From positions 1 through 9,031 of the forward strand of contig WQXW01000053.1 in NCBI GenBank assembly GCA_009781575.1: DNA of 9,031 nt, in the 5' to 3' direction. Below, piece by piece: positions 1-5,418 of this stretch (positions are counted from its first letter, which is position 1; each line of letters starts with the position of its first letter). This stretch comes from Solirubrobacterales bacterium. Its GTDB lineage: Bacteria; Actinomycetota; Thermoleophilia; Solirubrobacterales; Solirubrobacteraceae. Under the pieces are notes generated by a model, which was not told where the DNA came from, searched no databases, and saw nothing but the letters and a program-made list of their open reading frames with translations. Both the position numbers and the translations under genes were made by a program.

Positions 1-537
1 GCGCTTGGCGTAGTCGAACGCGGCCTGCACGAGCCGCTGCGAGCCGAACACCGAGATGGGCTTGATCGTGATGCCCGCGTCCTCGCGCACCTGCGCGCCG
101 AGCCCTGCGAGGCAGGCGCGCAGCGTGGCGTTGGCCTCGGTGCCGCGCTCGAACTCGATGCCCGCGTACAGGTCCTCGGTGTTCTCGCGCACGATCACGA
201 TGTCGGTCTCGGGAAAGCGCGTGCGCACTCCCTCATACGCCTTGCAGGGGCGGATACAGGCGTAGAGGTCGAGCTCGCGGCGCAACAGCACGTTGACCGA
301 GCGAAAGCCGTGGCCCACCGGCGTGGTGGTGGGCCCCTTGATGCCCACGCGCGTGCGCATGATCGAGTCCAGCGTGGACTGCGGGAAGGGGTTGCCGTGG
401 GCCTCGAACTCGTCGATCCCGGCCTGTTGTGTATCCCACCGGAGCTCCACACCGGTCGCCTCCAGCACGCGGCGCGTGGCGTCGGCCAGTTCGGGGCCGG
501 TGCCGTCGCCGGGGATGAACGTCACTTCGTGGGGCAT
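1..537 (-). CDS. icd: NAD-type isocitrate dehydrogenase, N-terminal part (gene runs off the left edge)
   Basis: Probable isocitrate dehydrogenase, the TCA-cycle enzyme that oxidatively decarboxylates isocitrate to 2-oxoglutarate in the cytoplasm. The visible 179 residues are the N-terminal half of the isocitrate/isopropylmalate dehydrogenase fold: FIPGDGTGPEL at residues 7-17, GIKGPTTTPVG at 65-75, the substrate segment RSVNVLLRRELDLYACIRPC at 79-98, VRENTEDLYAGIEFE at 116-130 and TIKPIS near 157-162. The S-x-N pair (S80, N82) followed by the R-E-L-D-L-Y-x-x-x-R-P run matches isocitrate-specific members (E. coli Ser113/Asn115) rather than isopropylmalate dehydrogenases. Start ATG at 537-535 is supported by AGAGGAG on the minus strand (552-546), 8 bases upstream. 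The NAD-binding half and the metal-binding aspartates lie outside the window, so cofactor use is inferred from overall resemblance to NAD-type enzymes. A tartrate or homoisocitrate dehydrogenase relative is the main alternative. Confidence 0.85.
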   Translation of the reverse strand, partial: MPHEVTFIPGDGTGPELADATRRVLEATGVELRWDTQQAGIDEFEAHGNPFPQSTLDSIMRTRVGIKGPTTTPVGHGFRSVNVLLRRELDLYACIRPCKAYEGVRTRFPETDIVIVRENTEDLYAGIEFERGTEANATLRACLAGLGAQVREDAGITIKPISVFGSQRLVQAAFDYAKR

Positions 538-741
538 GCGTGCCACTCCTCTGGTCGCGGGCTCTGGTGGGGGGGGCGCCCGCGCCCCTCGCCGGGCCGG
601 GCTGGATGCGGCGGCGATCGTATCGCTCGGCCGTTGTCTGCTTGACTGTGAGCGGTGGCAACGGTCTCCCATCACGCGCGCACGCAAGGAGATCACGCGC
701 GCGCGCACGACCGCGACGGCCAGAGGGCCCGCGAGGGCCGC
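538..741. promoter_or_regulatory. divergent spacer between icd (minus) and aidB-like gene (plus)
   Basis: Both genes are transcribed away from this stretch, so promoters for both should lie in it. Visible elements are weak. A minus-strand TACGAT (622-617) could be a -10 box for icd, with no convincing -35. A plus-strand TTGACT (642-647) resembles a -35 box, but no good -10 follows. A GC hairpin, GGGGCGC-CC-GCGCCCC, lies at 573-588. A strong Shine-Dalgarno-like AAGGAGAT (686-693) has no ATG, GTG or TTG at normal spacing. The aidB frame is open from 652 and a GTG at 655 is possible, but third-position A/T is more frequent in 655-741 than in the gene, so I treat this part as mostly untranslated. 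Confidence 0.4.
546..552 (-). promoter_or_regulatory. Shine-Dalgarno site of the isocitrate dehydrogenase gene
   Basis: On the minus strand this reads AGAGGAG and ends 8 bases before the ATG at 537. It fixes the start of the dehydrogenase gene, whose first residues MPHEVTFIPGDG begin right at the conserved N-terminal strand of the family. Confidence 0.7.
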
Positions 742-2406
742 GTGGGGGAGCGCGGCGAGACCCACGAGGTGTTCAACCAGCCGCCGCCCCTGGAGGAGAT
801 CGACCTCTTCTGCACCAACGCGCCGCTCGTGGAGGCCACCCGGCGCGAGGGCGGTGAGTGGGTGATGGAGCGCGCCTCCGCGCTGGGGCGCTTCGTCGCG
901 GGCGCGCCCACGCGCTGGGGGGAGCTGGCCAACAGAAACCGCCCGCTGCTGCACACGCACGATCGCTACGGCCACCGCGTCGACGAGGTGGAGTTCGACC
1001 CGGCGTGGCACGCGCTGATGCGCATGGGCGTGGAGCAGGAACTGCACGCGCTCCCGTGGCGCGCCGACGCGCCCGGCGCGCACGTGGCCAGGGCGGCGCT
1101 GTACATGACCGCGATGCGCGCCGATGCGGGCTTCGCGTGTCCGATCACGATGACCTTTGCGGTGGTGCCGGCGCTGCGCGCGCAACCGGAGCTCTACGAG
1201 GAGTGGGCGCCGCTCGTGACCGCCACCACCTATGACCCGCGCTCGGTGCCGGCGCGCGAGAAGGGCTCCGCGATCGCCGGCATGGCGATGACCGAGAAGC
1301 AGGGCGGCTCGGACGTGCGCGCCAACACCACCGTGGCGCGGCCGATCGGCGCGGGCGGCCCCGGCGGCGAGTACGAGCTGACCGGCCACAAGTGGTTCTG
1401 CTCGGCGCCGATGAGCGACATCTTCCTCGTGTTGGCACAGGCGCCGGAGGGCCTGTCGTGCTTTCTGCTGGAGCGCGTGCTGCGCGGGGGCGAGCGCAAC
1501 CGCTTTCATCTGCAACGGCTGAAGGACAAGCTGGGCAACCACTCCAACGCGTCCTCGGAGATCGAGCTGCGCGGGGCGTTGGCGCGCATGGTGGGCGAGC
1601 CGGGCCGCGGCGTGGCGACGATCATCGAGATGGTCAGCCACACGCGCCTCGATTGCGTGATCGGCGCCGCGGCGGGCATGCGCGCGGGTGTGGTCAACGC
1701 GACCCACCACACCGCGCACCGCGCGGCGTTTGGCGCGCCGCTGATCGATCAGCCCCTGATGCGCAACGTGCTGGCCGACCTGTGTGTGGAGTCCGACGCG
1801 GCGACCGCGCTGGCGATGCGACTGGCGCGCGCCCACGACGACGCGGAGGACGACGCGCGCGGGGGCGAGAGCTCGAGCGACGCGCAGCTGTTCAAGCGGC
1901 TGGCCACCGCGGTGGGCAAGTACTGGGCGTGCAAGCGCGCGCCGAACCACGCGTTCGAGTCGCTGGAGTGCCTGGGCGGCAACGGGTACGTGGAGGAGTC
2001 GGGGATGCCCCGCCTGTACCGCGAGGCGCCGCTGGCCTCGATCTGGGAGGGCTCCGGCAACGTGATGTGCCTCGACGTGCTGCGCGCGATGGCGCGCGAG
2101 CCGCGCTCGTGGGAGGTGTTCATGGCAGAGCTCGACCACGCGCGCGGCGCGGACCGGCGCCTGGACGCCCACCTCGATGCCACCGCGCGCCAGCTGGGCG
2201 ACTTCGAGGAGATCCAGACGCGCGCGCGCCGGGTGGTCGAAATGATGGCGCTCGCCCTGCAGGGCTCGCTGCTGGTGCGCAACGCGCCCGCCCCGGTGGC
2301 GGACGCCTTCTGCGCCTCGCGCCTGGGCGGCGGCGGCCTGGAGTACGGCACGCTCCCGGCGGGCTGCGACGTGGAGGCGATCATCGAGCGCCACCGAGTG
2401 CCATGA
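742..2406 (+). CDS. aidB: AidB-like acyl-CoA dehydrogenase family protein
   Basis: Flavoprotein of the AidB branch of the acyl-CoA dehydrogenase family. E. coli AidB belongs to the adaptive response to DNA alkylation, binds FAD and DNA and shows only weak dehydrogenase activity; its substrate is unsettled. Counting from GTG 742, similarity to AidB is continuous: THEVFNQP at 7-14, CPITMTFA at 133-140, [10 protein letters not shown] at 183-192, GHKWFCS at 215-221, [12 protein letters not shown] at 260-271, and LPRLYRE-like PRLYREAP before IWEGSGN at 434-440. The glutamate of IWEGSGN (E436) is at the position of the catalytic base in acyl-CoA dehydrogenases. The C-terminal ~110 residues correspond to AidB's extra domain. 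GTG 742 gives 554 residues, close to E. coli AidB (about 540) and beginning just before the conserved region. GTG 655 would add 29 unconserved, His/Arg-rich residues. The stop lies in the first unit of a repeat array leading to the protease gene. An alkylation role here is inference. Confidence 0.9.
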   Translation: MGERGETHEVFNQPPPLEEIDLFCTNAPLVEATRREGGEWVMERASALGRFVAGAPTRWGELANRNRPLLHTHDRYGHRVDEVEFDPAWHALMRMGVEQELHALPWRADAPGAHVARAALYMTAMRADAGFACPITMTFAVVPALRAQPELYEEWAPLVTATTYDPRSVPAREKGSAIAGMAMTEKQGGSDVRANTTVARPIGAGGPGGEYELTGHKWFCSAPMSDIFLVLAQAPEGLSCFLLERVLRGGERNRFHLQRLKDKLGNHSNASSEIELRGALARMVGEPGRGVATIIEMVSHTRLDCVIGAAAGMRAGVVNATHHTAHRAAFGAPLIDQPLMRNVLADLCVESDAATALAMRLARAHDDAEDDARGGESSSDAQLFKRLATAVGKYWACKRAPNHAFESLECLGGNGYVEESGMPRLYREAPLASIWEGSGNVMCLDVLRAMAREPRSWEVFMAELDHARGADRRLDAHLDATARQLGDFEEIQTRARRVVEMMALALQGSLLVRNAPAPVADAFCASRLGGGGLEYGTLPAGCDVEAIIERHRVP

Positions 2407-2500
2407 GGCCGCGCGTGTCATGAGGCCGCGCGTGCCATGAGGTCGGCATCTGCCATGAGGCCGGCATCTGCCATGAGCCCGCGCGTGCCATGAGGCCCCG
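2402..2500 (+). repeat. tandem array of six 17/18-base units spanning the aidB stop and the protease start
   Basis: Units begin CATGAG at 2402, 2419, 2436, 2454, 2472 and 2489, giving lengths 17, 17, 18, 18, 17 and a last partly diverged copy inside the next gene. Units 1 and 2 are CATGAGGCCGCGCGTG plus T or C. Units 3 and 4 share the variant GGCATCTGC ending. Unit 5 returns to the first type with one change. The aidB stop TGA (2404-2406) sits in unit 1 and the protease ATG (2490) in unit 6, so the whole spacer is repeat. The higher-order pattern (two of type A, two of type B, then type A again) suggests repeated slippage or unequal exchange. Function is unknown. Confidence 0.9.
2403..2493 (+). 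other. chain of three mini-ORFs with ATGA overlaps linking aidB to the protease gene
   Basis: ATG 2403 overlaps the aidB TGA (ATGA) and encodes MRPRVS, stopping at 2423. ATG 2420 overlaps that stop and encodes MRPRVP, stopping at 2440. ATG 2437 overlaps again and encodes MRSASAMRPASAMSPRVP, stopping at 2493. The protease ATG 2490 overlaps this last stop. A ribosome finishing aidB could therefore reach the protease gene through four consecutive stop/start overlaps. A 17-base unit containing ATGA produces this arithmetic automatically, because the next TGA lies 18 bases from each ATG. The chain may thus be a by-product of the repeat rather than selected. Translation of the mini-ORFs is not shown by the sequence. 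Confidence 0.5.
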
Positions 2501-3656
2501 CAGGAGCCTGACGATCGCGCGGATCTTCGGGATCCGCGTGAGCGTGGGCATCTCGTGGTTTGCGATCCTCTTCATCTGGATCATCTTCGCGACCCCCTAC
2601 TTCCACGAAGTGCTGGGCGGCTCGCACCAGACGGCGTACCTGGTGACGGTGGCCAGCGTGCTGTCGTTCTTCCTCTCGCTGGTGATGCACGAGCTGGGCC
2701 ACGCGGTGGTGGCGCGGCGCAACGGCCTGCAGGTGCTGGGAATCGAGCTGTGGGCGCTGGGCGGCCTGACCCGCACCCGGGGCGCGGCGGAGAGCCCGGG
2801 CGTGCAGTTCCGCGTGGCGGCGGCGGGCCCGGCGGTGACGGTGGCGGTGGTGGGCGTGAGCGCGCTGCTGGGCGTGGCGCTGGCGTCGGATCACCACTTC
2901 TTCGCGGTCGCCACCGGCACGGCCGGCCTGCACAGCACGCCGGCGGCGGTGTGGCTCGGCTGGGTGATGGCGCTCAACGTGCTGGTGCTGGCGCTCAACC
3001 TCGTGCCGGCGTTCCCGCTGGACGGCGGCCAGATCGCGCACGCGCTCGTGTGGTGGAGGACCGGCGATCGCAACCTCGCCACGCGCCTCACAGGGCGGAT
3101 CGGGCAGGGTTTCGCGCTGCTGGTCGGCGCGGGCGGGCTCTTTCTGCTGGCCGCGCCGGCGACGCGCGTGGCGGGCGTCTATGCGCTGGTGCTGGCGCTG
3201 TTCCTCTACCAGGGCGCCGGCGCGGCGGTCGCGCAGGGCGTGCTGGGCGCTCGCATGCAACAGCTGACGGTGGGGGACATCATGGACCGCGAACCGGTGA
3301 CGATCCCGGCCCAGGCGACGCTGCTGGACGCGCAGGAGCAGTTCTTCGGGCGCTACCGCTGGCCGTGGTTCGCGGTGGTGGACCCCGCGCGCCACTTCCT
3401 GGGCGTGGTGCGGGCGCAGAAAATCGAGGAGGAGATCGCCGCGGGCCGCCCGGCGCTGGCGGTGGTCGACGCGCTCGAGCAGGACATGGCGGGCGCGCGC
3501 ATCGACGAGCGCGAGCCGCTGGAGTCGCTGCTGCGCTCGGAGGCGCTGGCGCGCCTGGGCGGCGTGGTGGCGGTCGACAGGGAGGGCACCCTGCGGGGCG
3601 TGGTCACGCTCGCGCAGGTGCGCCGCGCGCTGAGGCTGGCCCCGGGCTCCTCGTAG
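2490..3656 (+). CDS. M50-family site-2 protease with C-terminal CBS domain pair
   Basis: Intramembrane zinc metalloprotease of 388 residues, of the CBS-containing S2P class (as in mycobacterial Rip3). This family cleaves membrane-embedded substrates such as anti-sigma factors; the substrate here is unknown. Hydrophobic segments lie near 17-38, 48-66, 109-131, 152-172, 208-222 and 228-248. The zinc motif HELGH is at 67-71, inside a membrane segment, and the third-ligand motif N-x-x-P-x-x-P-L-D-G-G is at 170-180 (D178), so the catalytic set is complete. A first CBS repeat runs about 260-315 (VGDIMDREPVTIP) and a second about 325-384 (GGVVAVDREGTLRGVVT), suggesting control by an adenine nucleotide ligand. 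ATG 2490 has no Shine-Dalgarno sequence but sits at the end of the mini-ORF chain from aidB, implying translation coupled to aidB. MRPRRSLTIARIFGI at the N-terminus resembles family starts. A GTG at 2538 is less likely. Confidence 0.93.
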   Translation: MRPRRSLTIARIFGIRVSVGISWFAILFIWIIFATPYFHEVLGGSHQTAYLVTVASVLSFFLSLVMHELGHAVVARRNGLQVLGIELWALGGLTRTRGAAESPGVQFRVAAAGPAVTVAVVGVSALLGVALASDHHFFAVATGTAGLHSTPAAVWLGWVMALNVLVLALNLVPAFPLDGGQIAHALVWWRTGDRNLATRLTGRIGQGFALLVGAGGLFLLAAPATRVAGVYALVLALFLYQGAGAAVAQGVLGARMQQLTVGDIMDREPVTIPAQATLLDAQEQFFGRYRWPWFAVVDPARHFLGVVRAQKIEEEIAAGRPALAVVDALEQDMAGARIDEREPLESLLRSEALARLGGVVAVDREGTLRGVVTLAQVRRALRLAPGSS

Positions 3657-3730
3657 TGGGTCTCCCGGGGGCGTTTGTCGAGCGGGCGGCGCCGGCTCTC
3701 GAGCTCCGGCCGTTGCGTGTTTTGTTTTTT

Positions 3731-3763
3731 GGATTGGTTCCACGCGGAACGAATCCTCTTTTT
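3731..3763 (+). terminator. intrinsic terminator after the protease gene
   Basis: The left arm GGATT-G-GTTCC (3731-3741) pairs with GGAAC-G-AATCC (3746-3756) around the loop ACGC, with a single central G/G mismatch. The arm is followed at once by TCTTTTT (3757-3763). A GTTTTTT run precedes the stem. This fits a Rho-independent terminator for plus-strand transcripts ending after the aidB-protease pair. The inner GTTCC-ACGC-GGAAC also resembles the ParB site parS (consensus core GTTTCACGTGAAAC) with three differences; the adjoining T-tract makes the terminator reading preferable. Confidence 0.7.
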
Positions 3764-3820
3764 GAATCCCCCAACGGAGCCTCCGACAGGCGTGTTCGAG
3801 GCCCCGCGCCGGATTCCCAC

Positions 3821-3834
3821 AAAATGCGCATTTT
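3821..3834. promoter_or_regulatory. perfect 14-base palindrome, possible operator
   Basis: AAAATGCGCATTTT is self-complementary over all 14 bases and stands out as AT-flanked in a GC-rich region. It lies 28 bases before the GTG of the mannosyltransferase gene, where a dimeric regulator could act on its promoter. The binding protein is unknown and no known operator is recognised. Confidence 0.4.
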
Positions 3835-3845
3835 CAACTTGCGCG

Positions 3846-3858
3846 GATCAACCTGATC
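3846..3858. promoter_or_regulatory. short inverted repeat directly before the mannosyltransferase start
   Basis: GATCA-ACC-TGATC forms two five-base arms around three bases and ends three bases before GTG 3862. No Shine-Dalgarno sequence is present here, so this element occupies the place where a ribosome site would be expected. It may be an operator, or the transcript may be leaderless. Weak evidence. Confidence 0.25.
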
Positions 3859-3861
3859 AAA

Positions 3862-5337
3862 GTGGCGGCGAAAAAAGAGTCCACGGCGCCCGAGGCGGCG
3901 GCGGCGGTGGCAACCCCCGGGACGCCGGCCGAGCAGGGGCCGACGGAGCCGGTCCCCACCGGCCGGCCCGGGCCGCGGCGCGCGCGGGTGGGGCGGGCGC
4001 GCGCGCGGGTGGCGGCGCTGCTGGCAGACCCGGTGGCGCCGCTGATGGCGCTGGCGCTGATCGTGGGCTTCTCGGTGGGGATGCGCTCGATCGACCTGGG
4101 CCAGCCGTGCACGAGCCCCTGTCGGGCCAGCGACCCGCACACGCTGATCTTCGACGAGGACTACTACGTCAACGCGGCGCGCGTGATTGCGGGGATCAAC
4201 CCGCCGGCGGGCGCGCCCTACCACGGGGCGCCGCTGGGCAAGGACCCCAACGCGGAGCACCCGCAGCTGGCGAAGCTGGTGATGGCGGGCGGGATCGAGC
4301 TGTTCGGCGACAATGCGCTCGGCTGGCGCATCGGCAGCGTGATCTTCGGCACGATCGCGCTGCTCGCGCTGTATGCGCTCGTGGTGGGCGCGGGCGGCTC
4401 GGGGTGGCTCGCGGCGGGCGCGACCGGCGTGATGGCGCTGGACAACCTGCTGCTCGTGCACGGGCGCATCGCCACGCTGGACATCTACGTGGTGGCGATG
4501 ATGCTGGTGTCGGGGGCGCTGTACGTGCGCAACCGCCCGCTGCTGGCGGGCCTGGCGCTGGGGGTGGCGGCGTGCATGAAGGAGGTGGGCGTGTACCTGG
4601 CCTTCGTGGTGATCCTGCTGGAGGCGTCCACGATCGCGCGGTTGAGGTGGGGGAGGGGCGAGGGCCTGCCGGCCGCGGACAGAGCGCGCCGCGAAGTGGC
4701 GAGCGTGCGCGGGTGCGCGATCTTCCTGGCCAGCGGCGCGCTGAGCTTCGTGGGCCTGCTGTGGCTGCTGGACGTGCAGGTGCCGGCGTATGACCCCGGC
4801 AGGCACGTGACCTACGGCGGAAATCCGTTCAGCCACATCGCCCACATCTACAACTACGCGCTGCTGTTGACCGCGAAACCGGAATTGCACGGGATCGCCT
4901 CCAATCCCTGGGAATGGCTGCTGAACCAGGTGCCGATCAACTACGCGAAGGTGGCGGTCAACACCGTGGTGCACGGGGTGGTGGTGGCGAGCCGCGCGAC
5001 CGTGTACTTCAGGGGCGAGATCAACCCGTTCGTGATCTTCCTGGCGATCCCGGCGCTCGCGGCTGCGGCGGCGGATTGGTGGCGCACCGGCGAGCGGGTG
5101 GCGGCGGTGGGCGTGTGCTGGTGCCTCGGCGCCTTCCTGCCGTTCCTGGCGGGGCGGGTGATCGAGAGCCGCGTGACCTACCTCTACTACATGGTGATCG
5201 TGATGCCGGGCGTGTACATCGTGTGCGCGCGATTGTTCGCACGGCGCCCCGGGCTGGGCGCGGCGGCGGCGGTCGGTTGGGCGCTGGCGCTGGCCTACGG
5301 GTTCGCGCACCTCTACCCGCTGCGCACGCTGCTGTAG
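3862..5337 (+). CDS. GT39/PMT-family dolichyl- or polyprenyl-phosphate-mannose protein mannosyltransferase-like membrane protein
   Basis: Multi-spanning glycosyltransferase of the PMT (GT39, GT-C fold) family. Such enzymes move mannose from a polyprenyl-phosphate donor to exported proteins on the outer face of the membrane. The protein has 491 residues. A cytoplasmic Ala/Pro/Arg-rich leader (1-55) precedes the first membrane segment (about 57-74). The extracellular loop carries FDEDYY at 97-102, whose D98-E99 pair is the family's catalytic D-E motif, then AEHPQLAKL at 131-139. Further segments lie near 157-176, 183-200, 208-221, 227-252, 285-303, 388-404, 412-430, 440-459 and 466-481. SNPWEWLL at 347-354 and SRVTYLYYMVIVMPG at 436-450 match conserved C-terminal motifs. 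GTG 3862 lacks a Shine-Dalgarno sequence; no better start is seen. It is separated from sdhA by only 81 bases without a terminator, so the two may be cotranscribed. Donor and acceptor are unknown. Confidence 0.85.
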   Translation: MAAKKESTAPEAAAAVATPGTPAEQGPTEPVPTGRPGPRRARVGRARARVAALLADPVAPLMALALIVGFSVGMRSIDLGQPCTSPCRASDPHTLIFDEDYYVNAARVIAGINPPAGAPYHGAPLGKDPNAEHPQLAKLVMAGGIELFGDNALGWRIGSVIFGTIALLALYALVVGAGGSGWLAAGATGVMALDNLLLVHGRIATLDIYVVAMMLVSGALYVRNRPLLAGLALGVAACMKEVGVYLAFVVILLEASTIARLRWGRGEGLPAADRARREVASVRGCAIFLASGALSFVGLLWLLDVQVPAYDPGRHVTYGGNPFSHIAHIYNYALLLTAKPELHGIASNPWEWLLNQVPINYAKVAVNTVVHGVVVASRATVYFRGEINPFVIFLAIPALAAAAADWWRTGERVAAVGVCWCLGAFLPFLAGRVIESRVTYLYYMVIVMPGVYIVCARLFARRPGLGAAAAVGWALALAYGFAHLYPLRTLL

Positions 5338-5389
5338 ACGCGGCGCACGCAGCTGCAGGCGCGGCAACGCGCTGCTGTAGACGCGGCGC
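5328..5389 (+). repeat. duplicated 19-base segment carrying the mannosyltransferase stop codon
   Basis: GCTGCTGTAGACGCGGCGC occurs at 5328-5346, containing the real TAG stop (5335-5337), and identically at 5371-5389, a period of 43 bases. The surrounding bases (CGCACGC against CGCGCGC) also agree in part. The second copy is noncoding and fills much of the 81-base spacer before sdhA. The rest of that spacer (to 5418) shows no clear promoter or terminator. Confidence 0.85.
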
Positions 5390-5418
5390 GCGCGGCTCCA
5401 GATAGAGTGCCGGGCCGC

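Larger units (their letters stand above)
3657..3861 (+). promoter_or_regulatory. AT-richer spacer between the protease and mannosyltransferase genes
   Basis: This 205-base gap is clearly richer in A/T than its surroundings from about 3715 onward. It holds an intrinsic terminator, a perfect palindrome and a short inverted repeat (each listed separately), and it is the most likely promoter region for the downstream block. I find no convincing -35/-10 pair. The stretch 3657-3714 shows nothing recognisable. A ten-codon ATG frame (3824-3856, MRIFNLRGST) ends six bases before the next gene, but no ribosome site or conservation supports it. Confidence 0.5.

Noticed and set aside
573..588. GC hairpin in the divergent spacer as a terminator
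   Set aside because: There is no T-tract on either side, both genes are transcribed away from it, and perfect short GC stems are common in DNA of this composition.
1392..2423. A 343-codon plus-strand frame overlapping the aidB-like gene and ending at the first mini-ORF stop
   Set aside because: It is the shifted frame of aidB, with Gly/Ala/Arg-rich low-complexity translation. Its only interest is that its tail is the first mini-ORF.
2402..2500. CRISPR array
   Set aside because: Units are contiguous 17/18-base tandem copies with no unique spacers, they overlap gene ends, and no cas gene is nearby.
3824..3856. Leader peptide MRIFNLRGST before the mannosyltransferase gene
   Set aside because: It has no ribosome site and no codon run typical of attenuation, and its ATG lies inside the palindrome, so it is likely incidental.
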